This document shows, piece after piece, positions 26,523-36,078 of a stretch of 64,000 nt of DNA. Numbering within the stretch: position 1 is the first letter of the stretch; every line of letters begins with the position of its first letter. Under the pieces are notes generated by a model, which saw only the letters and a list, made by a program, of their open reading frames with translations, was not told the DNA's origin and did no database searches. The position numbers were made by a program, and so were the translations under genes. This stretch comes from Bacteroidaceae bacterium HV4-6-C5C (GTDB lineage Bacteria > Bacteroidota > Bacteroidia > Bacteroidales > Bacteroidaceae). The stretch is taken from NCBI GenBank assembly GCA_007896885.1, contig VOIU01000009.1, positions 109,572 through 173,571 on the forward strand. The letters run 5' to 3'.

Positions 26523-26539
26523 AACAATATTACGTATAA

Positions 26540-27463
26540 TCACTTTTTATTTACACGGTATTTTTCACAACCATCCTTAAAGAAGCCAGCAATCTGCTTA
26601 GCTGCTGCAATACCTGCATTTATATTTGCTTCCGCAGTCTGAGCGCCCATTTTCTTAGGAGTAGAGAAATAACGACCTGAAAATTTTGTGGAAAAATCAT
26701 CATTAGCAGCAGGCATAATATCAGTAACATATTTTAAATCAGTGCGTTCTTCCATCAATTCAATCAATTCAGCCTCATTTATTACTTCTTTACGAGCTGT
26801 ATTTACCAAAATACCACCTTTAGGCATTTTATTGACTAAGCCAAAGTTAATAGAGTTTTTTGTTTCAGCTGTAGCAGGAATATGTAAAGAAACAACATCG
26901 CACTTACTATAGAGTTCATCAGCGGAAGCAAGAGCTATAACCCCGTCTTTTTCAATAACATCTTTTGGACAGAAAGCGTCAAAAGCATAAACTTCCATTC
27001 CAAAACCTTTGGCAATACGGGCAACATTACGCCCTACATTTCCATATGCGTGAATACCGAGCTTTCTTCCCTTTAGTTCGATTCCGGAAGTTCCATTATA
27101 AAAGTTACGCACGGCCATAACCATCATACCGAAAGCTAATTCAGCAACTGCATTAGAATTCTGTCCGGGAGTATTCATCACACATATACCATGGGCAGTA
27201 GCAGCTTCCAAATCGACATTGTCATAACCCGCACCGGCACGCACTACTATTTTTAAAACTTTAGCGGCATCTAATACTTCCGCATCAATAATGTCACTAC
27301 GAATAATAATAGCATTGGCATCTTTAACAGCTTCTAAAAGTTCTGCTTTTGAGCTGTATTTCTCCAATAAGGTTAATTCATGACCTGCAGTTTCAATCTC
27401 TTTACGAATACCGTCGACAGCTATTTTTGCGAACGGTTTATCTGTTGCAACTAAGACTTTCAT
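26540..27463 (-). CDS. serA: D-3-phosphoglycerate dehydrogenase-type oxidoreductase
   Basis: A 307-residue D-2-hydroxyacid dehydrogenase without C-terminal ACT domain. The NAD fold shows GIHAYGNVGRNVARIAKGFG and the catalytic region includes VRAGAGYDNVD, NTAR (Arg) and the acidic residue in the DIMPAAND segment. Position directly downstream of serC argues for the SerA reaction, 3-phosphoglycerate to 3-phosphohydroxypyruvate, the first step of serine synthesis. The short ACT-less form means it lacks the usual serine feedback domain. A striking inverted repeat separates it from serC. Confidence 0.9.
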   Translation of the reverse strand: MKVLVATDKPFAKIAVDGIRKEIETAGHELTLLEKYSSKAELLEAVKDANAIIIRSDIIDAEVLDAAKVLKIVVRAGAGYDNVDLEAATAHGICVMNTPGQNSNAVAELAFGMMVMAVRNFYNGTSGIELKGRKLGIHAYGNVGRNVARIAKGFGMEVYAFDAFCPKDVIEKDGVIALASADELYSKCDVVSLHIPATAETKNSINFGLVNKMPKGGILVNTARKEVINEAELIELMEERTDLKYVTDIMPAANDDFSTKFSGRYFSTPKKMGAQTAEANINAGIAAAKQIAGFFKDGCEKYRVNKK

Positions 27464-27486
27464 AGTTTATAAGGAATAATGATAAG

Positions 27487-27554
27487 ACCACAAATGACAC
27501 AGATTCCCGCAGAGGTTATTTACATAAACTGTGGGAATCTGTGTCATTTGTGGT
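27487..27554. repeat. Long inverted repeat between serC and serA
   Basis: The 26 bases at 27487-27512 (beginning ACCACAAATGACACAG) are complementary to 27529-27554 at 25 of 26 positions, with a 16-base loop. It contains CACAGATTCCC, resembling the ACACAGATT-type dispersed repeats seen in many genomes. In RNA it would form a very stable hairpin between two genes of one unit. Confidence 0.78.
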
Positions 27555-27565
27555 ACACTAAATTA

Positions 27566-28633
27566 TTAATGAAGTTTTTCAAATTCTTGCATACAATCAA
27601 TCAAAGCTTGAACGCTTTCTTTTGGCATAGCATTATAACAAGAAGCTCGGAAACCACCAACAGAGCGATGCCCTTTTATTCCAACCATCCCTTTTTCTGT
27701 TGCAAATTTCAAGAAATCAGCTTCCAGATCTTTATACTCAGGAGCCATTACAAAACAAATATTCATGCGCGAGCGATCTTCTTCGGCAGCAGTTCCCACA
27801 AATAACTTATTTCGGTCTATTTCAGTATAAAGCAGATCTGCTTTCTCAACTGCACGACGTTCCATTTCTTTCACACCGCCCTGAGCTTTTACCCAACGCA
27901 ATGTTAACAAAGCTGAATAGATAGGAACTACAGGAGGAGTGTTAAACATAGAACCATTATCTATATGAGTCTGATAATTCAACATGGTAGGAATATATCT
28001 TGAAACCTTGCCTACTGCATCATTCTTTACAATAACAAATGTAAGTCCAGCCGGAGCAAGATTCTTTTGAGCTCCTCCGTATATACAAATATATTTAGAA
28101 ATATCGATAGGACGAGAAAAAATATCAGAAGACATGTCTGCAATCATAGGAACACCTACGTTCAGATCACTTTTTAGTTCTGTGCCAAAAATTGTATTAT
28201 TTGTGGTAATATGCAAATAATCTACATCAACAGGAACTGAATATTTTTTAGGAATAAAATTATAATTGGCATCGGCAGAAGATGCAACCTCTACAACATC
28301 TCCAAAACTTTTTGCTTCTTTCATTGCTTTTTTTGCCCATGTACCTGTATTTAAATAAGCAGCTTTTTTCTCTAGGAAATTATAGGGTACCATACAGAAC
28401 TCCAGACTCGCACCTCCGCCTAAGAATAATACCGAATAACCTTCGGGAATATTAAGTAATTCTTTAAACAGTGCCACAGCTTCATCAACAACAGGTTGAA
28501 AGTCTTTGGCACGATGGCTGATTTCCATCAATGAAAGGCCTGATCCATTAAAGTCTAAAATAGCTTTTGCCGTTTCTTCAATCACTTCATGCGGGAGAAT
28601 GGAAGGTCCTGCATTGAAATTATGCTTTTTCAT
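27566..28633 (-). CDS. serC: Phosphoserine aminotransferase
   Basis: A 355-residue PLP enzyme. I start at ATG 28631-28633 ([14 protein letters not shown]), which is the typical beginning of the family; the longer frame starts almost on top of the promoter. Signatures: [29 protein letters not shown], the PLP-lysine region [24 protein letters not shown] and [14 protein letters not shown]. It transaminates 3-phosphohydroxypyruvate with glutamate, the second step of serine synthesis, and may also serve pyridoxal phosphate synthesis. First gene of the serC-serA-DUF1015 group. Confidence 0.95.
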   Translation of the reverse strand: MKKHNFNAGPSILPHEVIEETAKAILDFNGSGLSLMEISHRAKDFQPVVDEAVALFKELLNIPEGYSVLFLGGGASLEFCMVPYNFLEKKAAYLNTGTWAKKAMKEAKSFGDVVEVASSADANYNFIPKKYSVPVDVDYLHITTNNTIFGTELKSDLNVGVPMIADMSSDIFSRPIDISKYICIYGGAQKNLAPAGLTFVIVKNDAVGKVSRYIPTMLNYQTHIDNGSMFNTPPVVPIYSALLTLRWVKAQGGVKEMERRAVEKADLLYTEIDRNKLFVGTAAEEDRSRMNICFVMAPEYKDLEADFLKFATEKGMVGIKGHRSVGGFRASCYNAMPKESVQALIDCMQEFEKLH

Positions 28634-28683
28634 TTGAAGTTTGTTTTGGTTATACAATTCGTTATTAATGTCTTTAGACATGG

Positions 28684-28714
28684 CGAAATTACAGATTTAT
28701 TTCCGTAAAACAAA
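28684..28714 (-). promoter_or_regulatory. Promoter of serC
   Basis: On the minus strand TTTG (plus CAAA, 28711-28714), 19 bases, then TAATTTCG (28684-28691), one base off the TAnnTTTG consensus. Transcription would start near 28677, giving a leader of roughly 45 bases to the chosen serC start. Confidence 0.55.
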
Positions 28715-28903
28715 TCAAACCTTATGAAAAACAATTTTTACCCTGGCTTTACCTTACTTTTTATTGGTTTATACATTAAATATTCACCATTTTGTTACCC
28801 AAATATAACAGAGAGTATTTCTTGCAACAAAAAGAAAGTTCCATCGATATATTACTTAGAAAAGAAAAGTAGTATTGCCTTTTTAATGAATAATCATAAG
28901 AAA

Positions 28904-30217
28904 CTATCGAGCTTCTTCAATAATGGTTTTCATTCCTTTGATCTTCTCTCCTTGTATTAAATTAAGCAATTGTTTTACTTTTGATCCCCGAATTGCAACG
29001 AAAGCATAATGATCTTTGACATCTACCTGACCGACATCTTCACGACTAAGTCCACCTTTTTTATATAAGAAACCAACAATATCAGTCTTCCCCAATTTAT
29101 CCTTTTTTCCTTTACCTATATATAATGTAGCCCAAATCGATTTAGTTGGCTTTGGGGTTATCTCTGGAAGTGCAAAAACCGGAATATTATTATTAATATA
29201 AATGGGAACTTGCTCTTCGGCATGCAACAGCAAGAAAGCTTTACCCTCCTTAGTCCAACGCGCGGTACGACCGTTTCGATGTGTATAAGCCTCTTCGTTC
29301 ACAGGCAAATGATAATGAACCACATTTTGAATGTCTGGTATATCAAGTCCGCGCGCAGCCAAATCAGTAGAGATCAAAACCGGACAACTCCCATTTCTAA
29401 ATTTATAAAGAGCCCGCTCTCTATCAGGTTGTTCCATTCCACCATGAAAACCATCACAAGAAAATTTCTTTGATTTAAGATAGTCAACTGTGCGTTCTAC
29501 ACTTTCCCTATAATTGCAAAAGACCAAAGTAGATGCACTTCCAAGAGTGCAAAGTAAGCGATAGAGTGTTTCCAACTTGTCTTTTTCAGGAGACATAACA
29601 AGATTCACATCAAGCCGAACGGCATCCGACTCAGAATCTAAAAAGTTCAATTTAATAACCCTATCCAATCCTGTAAATGCAGGAATCTCATCAGCATCAG
29701 TAGCCGAAAGCAAAACTCTCTTCTTTAAATTTGTAAGATAGCCTATTACTTCTGCCATTTCTTCCTGAAAACCCAGTTCTAGAGATTTATCAAACTCATC
29801 AATAACGAGTGTGGCAATTGAATCCACAGAAATATTGCCTTTTGATAAATGATCATTCAACCGTCCAGGAGTTCCCACTATTACAGCAGGATGTACAGCT
29901 TTCATTGTTCGATGTTCCTCCATTGCAGGACGGCCTCCGTAACAACTTATAGCTTTATAGGCACTCCCCATTGCTTTAAAAACTATCTCTATTTGTAATG
30001 CCAACTCTCGCGAAGGAACTAATATTAAAGATTGCACACCATCAATGTTGGGATCGAGCGCTTGCACCAATGGAATTAGGAATGCCAATGTTTTACCGGA
30101 ACCAGTAGGTGATAACAGTACAACATCGTTTTCAGTATCGTATGCCTTTTGCGTAGCTTCCTGCATAGGAGTTAAATGCTCAATTTGCAGGTTATGCAAG
30201 ATTTCAGAGATATTCAT
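28904..30217 (-). CDS. DEAD-box RNA helicase with DbpA-like C-terminus
   Basis: A 437-residue helicase. Q motif LTPMQEATQ, Walker A SPTGSGKT, PSRELALQ, GTPGRLNDHL, Walker B as DEFD (not DEAD), SATDAD, DLAARGLDIP and HRNGRTAR are all present. Residues about 365-437 form a DbpA-type RNA-binding domain (ATLYIGKGKKDKLGKTDIVG, then HYAFVAIRGSKVKQLL), which in E. coli DbpA targets 23S rRNA hairpin 92. Likely role: ribosome assembly or RNA remodelling. A -7 box (TATCTTTGC, minus strand, 30241-30249) lies 24 bases upstream of the start. Confidence 0.92.
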   Translation of the reverse strand: MNISEILHNLQIEHLTPMQEATQKAYDTENDVVLLSPTGSGKTLAFLIPLVQALDPNIDGVQSLILVPSRELALQIEIVFKAMGSAYKAISCYGGRPAMEEHRTMKAVHPAVIVGTPGRLNDHLSKGNISVDSIATLVIDEFDKSLELGFQEEMAEVIGYLTNLKKRVLLSATDADEIPAFTGLDRVIKLNFLDSESDAVRLDVNLVMSPEKDKLETLYRLLCTLGSASTLVFCNYRESVERTVDYLKSKKFSCDGFHGGMEQPDRERALYKFRNGSCPVLISTDLAARGLDIPDIQNVVHYHLPVNEEAYTHRNGRTARWTKEGKAFLLLHAEEQVPIYINNNIPVFALPEITPKPTKSIWATLYIGKGKKDKLGKTDIVGFLYKKGGLSREDVGQVDVKDHYAFVAIRGSKVKQLLNLIQGEKIKGMKTIIEEAR

Positions 30218-30240
30218 TCAAATATATATTTATTAATCAT

Positions 30241-30249
30241 GCAAAGATA
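30241..30249 (-). promoter_or_regulatory. -7 promoter box of the helicase gene
   Basis: Minus-strand TATCTTTGC, a perfect match to TAnnTTTGC, 24 bases before the start codon. No TTTG is seen at the standard upstream distance. Confidence 0.6.
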
Positions 30250-30293
30250 CGGATAAGTCCGCAAATATTTTTATCCCTTAATCCCAAATAAAA

Positions 30294-30320
30294 AAAGCTG
30301 TTTCATTTTGAAACAGCTTT
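30294..30320 (-). terminator. Terminator of the C1 aminopeptidase gene
   Basis: AAAGCTGTTTC and GAAACAGCTTT form a perfect 11-bp stem with a 5-base loop; on the minus strand it runs into TTTTTTATTT. It lies 83 bases after the stop of the peptidase gene. Confidence 0.82.
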
Positions 30321-30402
30321 GCAAGATTTATTTTATAAAAAACAATATCGCTTTTTTGCTGAAATATCCACATTAATCACAATGAATATATGAAGTTTTA
30401 TT

Positions 30403-31803
30403 TTAATTCTCTTCAGCAAACATGGGGTCCCAAGCCGGCAGCATTATAGGCTTCTGCTTAAAGATATCCTTTACTTTTTGTGGGACATATTTAGATTCAA
30501 CAACCAAGCGGAACATATATTCATTAAACCACTTGTCTGTCATGATCAAATGCCCTTGATAGCCACTTTTTGCTCCCCAGCTATTTTCAACCATCCATTT
30601 CACCGATTTTCCATCTTTATCAAGATCAACAGCCATCAAAGTCATCGCATGTGAAGAACCACTGGAGAAAGTCTGAATTCGTTGTTTCTTATCCATTCCA
30701 AAGTTAGTGCCCATTAACGAAGCGTAATCAAAGTTATTTTCATCAAGCAAACCGCGATCTTTATCGAGGAACTTACCAACATCACACGAAAAATACATCA
30801 TAGTACTATCTTTTAACGAAGCAATAGCCATTGCTTTTATATCTTCAATAGGCAAATTGACATAAGTCCAATTTTTCCCATCAAAACGATGACGATCAAA
30901 TTCTATTTCGTAGCACTTATAATATTCACGAGTAGGATCGTTCATCAACATTACATAGTTACTAAGCAAATTCTCATCACCATATTTTTTCAAAAAAGAT
31001 TTTGGAGTATGATGCTCTGTCTCTACAGGGTTTCCTTTATCATCTTTACGTATAAAAGTAAATTCTGTAGGAGGAACACCAAGGTTCAACACGAGCATTC
31101 TATAAATAGTGCCAAGCATCTCCGTCTTTTTATTCAGTAAAACCGAAGATTTTGCACCTTTAGCTGCATCATCGCGTAGAGCCAAACCAAACTCTTTCAG
31201 TTTCAAGGAAATCAAATTAGACATTTTCGACGTATTCTCACTACTGTTCGTTTCCGGCATAACCTCTCGTGGAACAAGTCCATATTTAATTGCAATATCG
31301 GCCACTCCAGTAAAAGTGCCCCCATCACTTAATGGATTTTTAAACAACCACTCAACTGTTTTATTATCCAAAGGCTTATTGCTGGTGTCTATAATGCCTT
31401 GCAAAAATAAGTTTGATTTCTCCAACTGATCCCAAAAGAAAGTATATATCTGGGAAAATTCAAAAGACTGGAAATCATATTTTGCTATTGCCTTGGAGCG
31501 CATAACATTTAACCCTGTAAACAACCAACAACGACCGGAAGATTTCTGATCGGTGATTCCTTTAGAATTAACTTTTATAGAAAAATGAGTATCAATATCG
31601 TTCCTATTTTCCTGATTAAGCACCAATTTTTGGATATCATTGCTCCCAATCGCATTTCTTATAGCTTTATCGGAAGGAGTACCTTGATAAGTTTGACGAA
31701 TTTGATTAAGCATGAATTCGGATATCCCACCTTTCTGATCCTGCCCACTGATAGAGGACAGGACAGTAAAACAAGCAAATACGGATAAAAAACATTTCTT
31801 CAT
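30403..31803 (-). CDS. C1-family aminopeptidase (bleomycin hydrolase / PepC type), exported
   Basis: A 466-residue papain-fold peptidase with a signal peptide (MKKCFLSVFACFTVLSSISG). The ATG at 31801-31803 is preferred to a TTG two codons upstream. Catalytic cysteine in SSGRCWLFTGLNVMRS, histidine in SGSSHAMTLMAVD, asparagine in VENSWGAKSGY: the full C1B triad. Cytoplasmic PepC enzymes are hexameric aminopeptidases; here the signal peptide points to periplasmic peptide trimming, as is common in Bacteroides. A -7 box (TAATTTTG, minus, 31907-31914) lies about 100 bases upstream. Confidence 0.93.
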   Translation of the reverse strand: MKKCFLSVFACFTVLSSISGQDQKGGISEFMLNQIRQTYQGTPSDKAIRNAIGSNDIQKLVLNQENRNDIDTHFSIKVNSKGITDQKSSGRCWLFTGLNVMRSKAIAKYDFQSFEFSQIYTFFWDQLEKSNLFLQGIIDTSNKPLDNKTVEWLFKNPLSDGGTFTGVADIAIKYGLVPREVMPETNSSENTSKMSNLISLKLKEFGLALRDDAAKGAKSSVLLNKKTEMLGTIYRMLVLNLGVPPTEFTFIRKDDKGNPVETEHHTPKSFLKKYGDENLLSNYVMLMNDPTREYYKCYEIEFDRHRFDGKNWTYVNLPIEDIKAMAIASLKDSTMMYFSCDVGKFLDKDRGLLDENNFDYASLMGTNFGMDKKQRIQTFSSGSSHAMTLMAVDLDKDGKSVKWMVENSWGAKSGYQGHLIMTDKWFNEYMFRLVVESKYVPQKVKDIFKQKPIMLPAWDPMFAEEN

Positions 31804-31906
31804 ATTCAAGAACTATTGTAATTTATAAAATTAGATCAAAACTCTCAGATGAGTCACCAAATAGCCTATAGGTAACTATAAAATCAAGATCGGACACAAA
31901 ATTAAT

Positions 31907-31914
31907 ATCTTTTC
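31907..31914 (-). promoter_or_regulatory. -7 promoter box of the aminopeptidase gene
   Basis: Minus-strand TAATTTTG followed by TGTCC; perfect TAnnTTTG. It implies a leader of about 100 bases. The rest of the 336-base gap up to 32139 holds the promoter of the divergent glycosyltransferase gene and nothing else I can identify. Confidence 0.5.
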
Positions 31915-32084
31915 TCAAAATAGAGGATTTTCAATAAACAAAAAGAGGAATTAATACCAAAACATATAGTCTTTCAGCCTTTCGTTAGCTCTGCAAGAAT
32001 GACATTATATTTCGACGATAAACAAGTTCATCAAAGCATTTCACGTTTTCAAATCTTTTTCTTGTTTTAAAAATATATTATTCA

Positions 32085-32092
32085 TATTTTTG
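32085..32092 (+). promoter_or_regulatory. -7 promoter box of the glycosyltransferase-kinase operon
   Basis: TATTTTTG, perfect TAnnTTTG, with TTGT at 32062-32065 in the -33 position (19-bp gap). The ATG is 48 bases downstream of the box. Confidence 0.55.
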
Positions 32093-32139
32093 AAGTTATT
32101 TACAAACAAAGCTCCCGAAAAACTGATTGAGGTATCACA

Positions 32140-33330
32140 ATGAAAATTTACGAAATAACATTTTGGTTATGTCTTTTTATTGTTTTCTACACTTATGTAG
32201 GGTATGGAATATTATTATATTTATTAGTCAAAATAAAAGAAAGATTTATTTTTCATAAGCCATCTTTTACTATTCCTAGCGATGCATTGCCTCACATGAC
32301 CCTATTCATAACAGCCTATAATGAAGAAAGCGTTGTGAATGAGAAAATGCAAAACAGTCTTGACCTAGACTATCCGGTGAATAAATTGCATATACTTTGG
32401 GTTACCGACGGAAGCAATGACAAAACAAATGAGTTGCTCAAATTATGGAAGGAAGCGAAGGTTCTTTATCAAACCGAAAGGCTCGGTAAAACAGCTGCTA
32501 TCAATAGAGGCATGCAATATGTGTCAACCCCTATTGTTATATTCACTGATGCCAATACAAATCTAAACACTGAAGCTTTAATTGAAATAGCAAATGCATT
32601 TACAAATCCAAAAGTGGGCTGTGTAGCTGGCGAAAAACGCATTATAGTCAAAGAAAAAGATAATGCCGCATCTGGTGGTGAAGGTATTTACTGGAAATAC
32701 GAATCAGCACTTAAGTCACTCGATTCAAGACTATATAGTACTGTTGGAGCAGCAGGAGAACTTTTTGCAATCCGCCGGGAACTTTTTGAAGAGATGAATG
32801 CCGACACATTATTAGATGACTTCACACTTTCACTCCGCATAGCAATGCGGGGATATACCATTAAATATTGTGCTGAAGCATATGCAATGGAAACAGGCTC
32901 GGCAGATATGCATGAAGAAGAAAAGCGTAAAGTAAGGATTGCAGCCGGAGGATTACAATCAATGTGGAGATTACGCGCTCTACTGAACCCTATTAAATAT
33001 AAATGGCTTAGCTTTCAATACTTGTCACACCGCGTATTGCGCTGGTCGATTACCCCTATCGCACTTTTTCTATTGATCCCACTCAACATAATATTAGTTA
33101 ATAACAATACTAAATTCCCATATATCCTATTTCTTGTTCTACAAGCAATTTTTTACATAATGGGAACTTGTGGTTACATCATATCGAAAAAACAAATAAC
33201 AAGCAAAATACTCTTTATTCCCTACTACTTTCTGTTTATGAATTTGAATGTTTTTAGAGGAGGATTTTATCTGTTAAGGCATTGCAATAACACCGGAACA
33301 TGGGAAAAAGCACAAAGAGCAAACCGATAA
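32140..33330 (+). CDS. Membrane glycosyltransferase, GT2 family
   Basis: A 396-residue processive-type GT2 enzyme. One N-terminal membrane segment (FWLCLFIVFYTYVGYGILLY), a cytoplasmic GT-A domain with TAYNEESVV, VTDGSND, the metal-binding FTDANTN, LDDFTLSLR and a HRVLRWS element in the QxxRW position, then two to three C-terminal membrane segments. It resembles polysaccharide synthases of the PgaC/BcsA/hyaluronan type, which polymerise and export a glycan. Product unknown. A hybrid histidine kinase begins 27 bases after its stop, so the two are almost certainly cotranscribed. Confidence 0.88.
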   Translation: MKIYEITFWLCLFIVFYTYVGYGILLYLLVKIKERFIFHKPSFTIPSDALPHMTLFITAYNEESVVNEKMQNSLDLDYPVNKLHILWVTDGSNDKTNELLKLWKEAKVLYQTERLGKTAAINRGMQYVSTPIVIFTDANTNLNTEALIEIANAFTNPKVGCVAGEKRIIVKEKDNAASGGEGIYWKYESALKSLDSRLYSTVGAAGELFAIRRELFEEMNADTLLDDFTLSLRIAMRGYTIKYCAEAYAMETGSADMHEEEKRKVRIAAGGLQSMWRLRALLNPIKYKWLSFQYLSHRVLRWSITPIALFLLIPLNIILVNNNTKFPYILFLVLQAIFYIMGTCGYIISKKQITSKILFIPYYFLFMNLNVFRGGFYLLRHCNNTGTWEKAQRANR

Positions 33331-33357
33331 GTCCAAAAAAAGAAAGGACATGAAATC

Positions 33358-36006
33358 ATGAAAAGTATTTTAAAAAGTCCCGATAATGCGGAGAGGTTAT
33401 TAAACATCGTATCCGACACACTCATACTATTGGATAAAAATGGGATATGCGTTGACATTGCAATATTCGATGCCGATCTATGGTTTTTAAATAAAGAAGT
33501 ATTAACAGGAAAAAATCTGATAAAAAAACTTCCAACGGATACCCGTAATCTCTTTTATTCGGAATTTAAGAAAGTAGTGGAGCAAAACATTAAATCCACT
33601 CGCAATTATGAGTTGCATATTCGGCATGAAAAGTATTTCTTTAAATGCATTATGCAACCTTACAATAATATGGTACTATGCCAATACCGTGATATCACTG
33701 CAAGAAGCCAACAAAAGTTGGAAATGGAAAAGAAAAACAGGGAGCTTTCTGAAGTACAAAAGGTGGCACTTTTAGGAAAATGGACTTACAGCAACAAAAC
33801 TACAAACTTCAGCTACTCCGGACACACCCAAATTATGTGTGTAGATAAAGAGCAATACATCCCACTAGGCTCATATTTAAATATCATTCTCCCGGAAGAT
33901 AGAGATGCTTTCATAATGTGGTTAGATAAAAACTTAGAAGGAAATATCGAGGATAGTATTGATTACCGTATATTCTATAAAAACACAATTTTTTACATTC
34001 GCCTAAAAGCTTTTTCGTATGAAAATCATTCTAACGAGAATATCATATTGGAAGGTTATATTCAGAATGTTACAGATATACAAAAGAGGCGAAATGACAT
34101 TAATTTATTAACACATGCCATAGATAACTCTACTGAAGATGTTGTAGCCATTTGTGAGGACGGTACTTTACTTTTTGCTAATCGTCGATACAAGTACCAC
34201 CAAAATTTGGGAAGTGCAGAAGATATTACTACTTTAAAGATATACAATATAAGCTCATATGTCAGAAATATTGACGAATGGAACAAACTTATCACTTCGG
34301 TTAATGAAGATCACCGCCATACTAGTTTCATCACTTACAATCCATTTCCAAAACATCCTGAAATTCTAGCATACGAAGGGAACTTATATAAAGTAACCAG
34401 TGATCAAGGTGTAAAAACATTTTGGGTATTTGGCAGAGATATCAGCCAGCGTATACGCCATGAACAGCAAATCAAACAATTTAGCCAAGTACTCAACAAA
34501 ATCATAGAAAATTTACCGGCTGCAATTACAGTAAAAGATATAGAAAACGGATACAAATACTTATATCGAAGCCGGGATATCAGTAACGATCGACAAAAGT
34601 ATCAAAACGCTATGGGTAAAGACGATTTTAGTATATACCCTATTGAAATAGCGCAAAAAGAAAGAAAAGAAGATATACATGTAGCCACAAGTGGAGAAGA
34701 AAAACATTATATAATAGAAAAGCGAGACGTCAATGGAAATCCAATTTATCTAGATAGGCGCAAAATGAGAATAGAGAGCAATGACTCTCCTCCCGTACTA
34801 TTGAGTATTGAATGGAATATCACGGACTTGGAATTAATGAAGCGCGAATTACTTGCTGCAAAAGAAAAAGCAGAAACATCTGATCATTTAAAATCAGCAT
34901 TTCTGGCCAATATGAGCCACGAAATACGTACTCCACTCAATGCCATTGTCGGATTTTCACGTATAATTGCCGAAAGTGAGAATGTTGAAGAACGTAAGAA
35001 CTATTATAATATAGTAGAAGCAAACAATGAAAGATTATTACAACTAATTAATGAAATACTGGATCTTTCAAAAATAGAATCGGGCATTGTAGATTTTAAT
35101 TTTTCATCAGTTCAACTTTATACTTTATTTAATGAAATATACGATGCACATGTTTTCAGATGCCCTAATGGAGTTAAATTGGTATTTGAACCTTCAGACG
35201 AGGATATCTGTATCAATACAGATAAAAACAGACTCTTCCAAGTAATATCCAATTTTATTGGAAACGCTTTCAAATTTACTACAAAAGGAAGTATCCGCTA
35301 TGGATATAGGCAAGAAAGTCAATATATACTTTTTCATGTAACTGATACCGGATGTGGCATACCTCAAGATAAGATAGATAAGATTTTTGAGCGTTTTATA
35401 AAGGCAAACAGTTTTGCAGAAGGTACCGGACTAGGCTTAGCTATATGCAAAACTATAATAGAAAAGCTGGGAGGATCTGTATCGGTCATGTCCAAAGTTT
35501 GTGAAGGGACTACTTTCTATTTTACTTTACCACTCAAAAACAATTTATCTGAAGCAAAAGTACAGAATAATAAGCCAGACATATCTAGCATACCAATAAT
35601 TACAGAAGATGCATTATATAGTGGAACTGGATCAGATATCACATATAATCGAATCAGAAACATTTTAATTGCCGAAGATATTGATAGCAATTATATTTTA
35701 GTTCGATCCATTTTAGGATCATTTTACCATATAGAAAGAGCTAAAGATGGTGAAGAAGCTATCAGGATCTTTAAAGATTCCAGCCCGGACTTAATCCTTA
35801 TGGATATTAAAATGCCCAAACTATCCGGATTAGAAGCTACAAAAATCATCCGCAAGACATCATCGAGTATTCCAATTATTGCACTCACAGCTTTCGCTTA
35901 TGAAGATGATCGTAATGCTGTATTAGAAGCTGGTTGCAATGACTTTCTAGCTAAGCCTTTTAACCACGAAGAGCTAGAAGAAATTATTAATAAATGGATA
36001 AGATAA
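33358..36006 (+). CDS. Hybrid sensor histidine kinase with PAS domains and receiver
   Basis: An 882-residue cytoplasmic kinase without clear membrane segments. Several PAS-like domains fill residues about 10-500 (for example NIVSDTLILLDKNG, VVAICEDGTLLFANRRY, LPAAITVKDIENGYKYLY). HisKA has MSHEIRTPLNAIVGF (His about 520), the ATPase domain has NFIGNAFKFT, DTGCGIP and GTGLGLAI, and a C-terminal receiver has its phospho-Asp in LILMDIKMPK (about 814) and KPFNHEE. There is no DNA-binding output domain, so phosphate must pass on to another protein. Its coupling to a GT2 gene suggests control of an extracellular polysaccharide. Confidence 0.92.
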   Translation: MKSILKSPDNAERLLNIVSDTLILLDKNGICVDIAIFDADLWFLNKEVLTGKNLIKKLPTDTRNLFYSEFKKVVEQNIKSTRNYELHIRHEKYFFKCIMQPYNNMVLCQYRDITARSQQKLEMEKKNRELSEVQKVALLGKWTYSNKTTNFSYSGHTQIMCVDKEQYIPLGSYLNIILPEDRDAFIMWLDKNLEGNIEDSIDYRIFYKNTIFYIRLKAFSYENHSNENIILEGYIQNVTDIQKRRNDINLLTHAIDNSTEDVVAICEDGTLLFANRRYKYHQNLGSAEDITTLKIYNISSYVRNIDEWNKLITSVNEDHRHTSFITYNPFPKHPEILAYEGNLYKVTSDQGVKTFWVFGRDISQRIRHEQQIKQFSQVLNKIIENLPAAITVKDIENGYKYLYRSRDISNDRQKYQNAMGKDDFSIYPIEIAQKERKEDIHVATSGEEKHYIIEKRDVNGNPIYLDRRKMRIESNDSPPVLLSIEWNITDLELMKRELLAAKEKAETSDHLKSAFLANMSHEIRTPLNAIVGFSRIIAESENVEERKNYYNIVEANNERLLQLINEILDLSKIESGIVDFNFSSVQLYTLFNEIYDAHVFRCPNGVKLVFEPSDEDICINTDKNRLFQVISNFIGNAFKFTTKGSIRYGYRQESQYILFHVTDTGCGIPQDKIDKIFERFIKANSFAEGTGLGLAICKTIIEKLGGSVSVMSKVCEGTTFYFTLPLKNNLSEAKVQNNKPDISSIPIITEDALYSGTGSDITYNRIRNILIAEDIDSNYILVRSILGSFYHIERAKDGEEAIRIFKDSSPDLILMDIKMPKLSGLEATKIIRKTSSSIPIIALTAFAYEDDRNAVLEAGCNDFLAKPFNHEELEEIINKWIR

Positions 36007-36030
36007 CAGCGTGATTTAAGTAAGTACAAA

Positions 36031-36059
36031 AAATAAGGGATTCATTGAATCCCTTATTT
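36031..36059. terminator. Bidirectional terminator
   Basis: AAATAAGGGATTC and GAATCCCTTATTT form a perfect 13-bp stem with loop ATT between two convergent genes, flanked by A and T runs on both sides (TTATTTTTTATC on the plus strand). Serves both the hybrid kinase and the carboxyltransferase gene. Confidence 0.85.
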
Positions 36060-36078
36060 TTTATCTTATTGAATATGG

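Noticed and set aside
28634..28681. Sixteen extra N-terminal residues for SerC
   Set aside because: The -7 box at 28684-28691 adjoins this start, leaving no leader; the family begins at [11 protein letters not shown].
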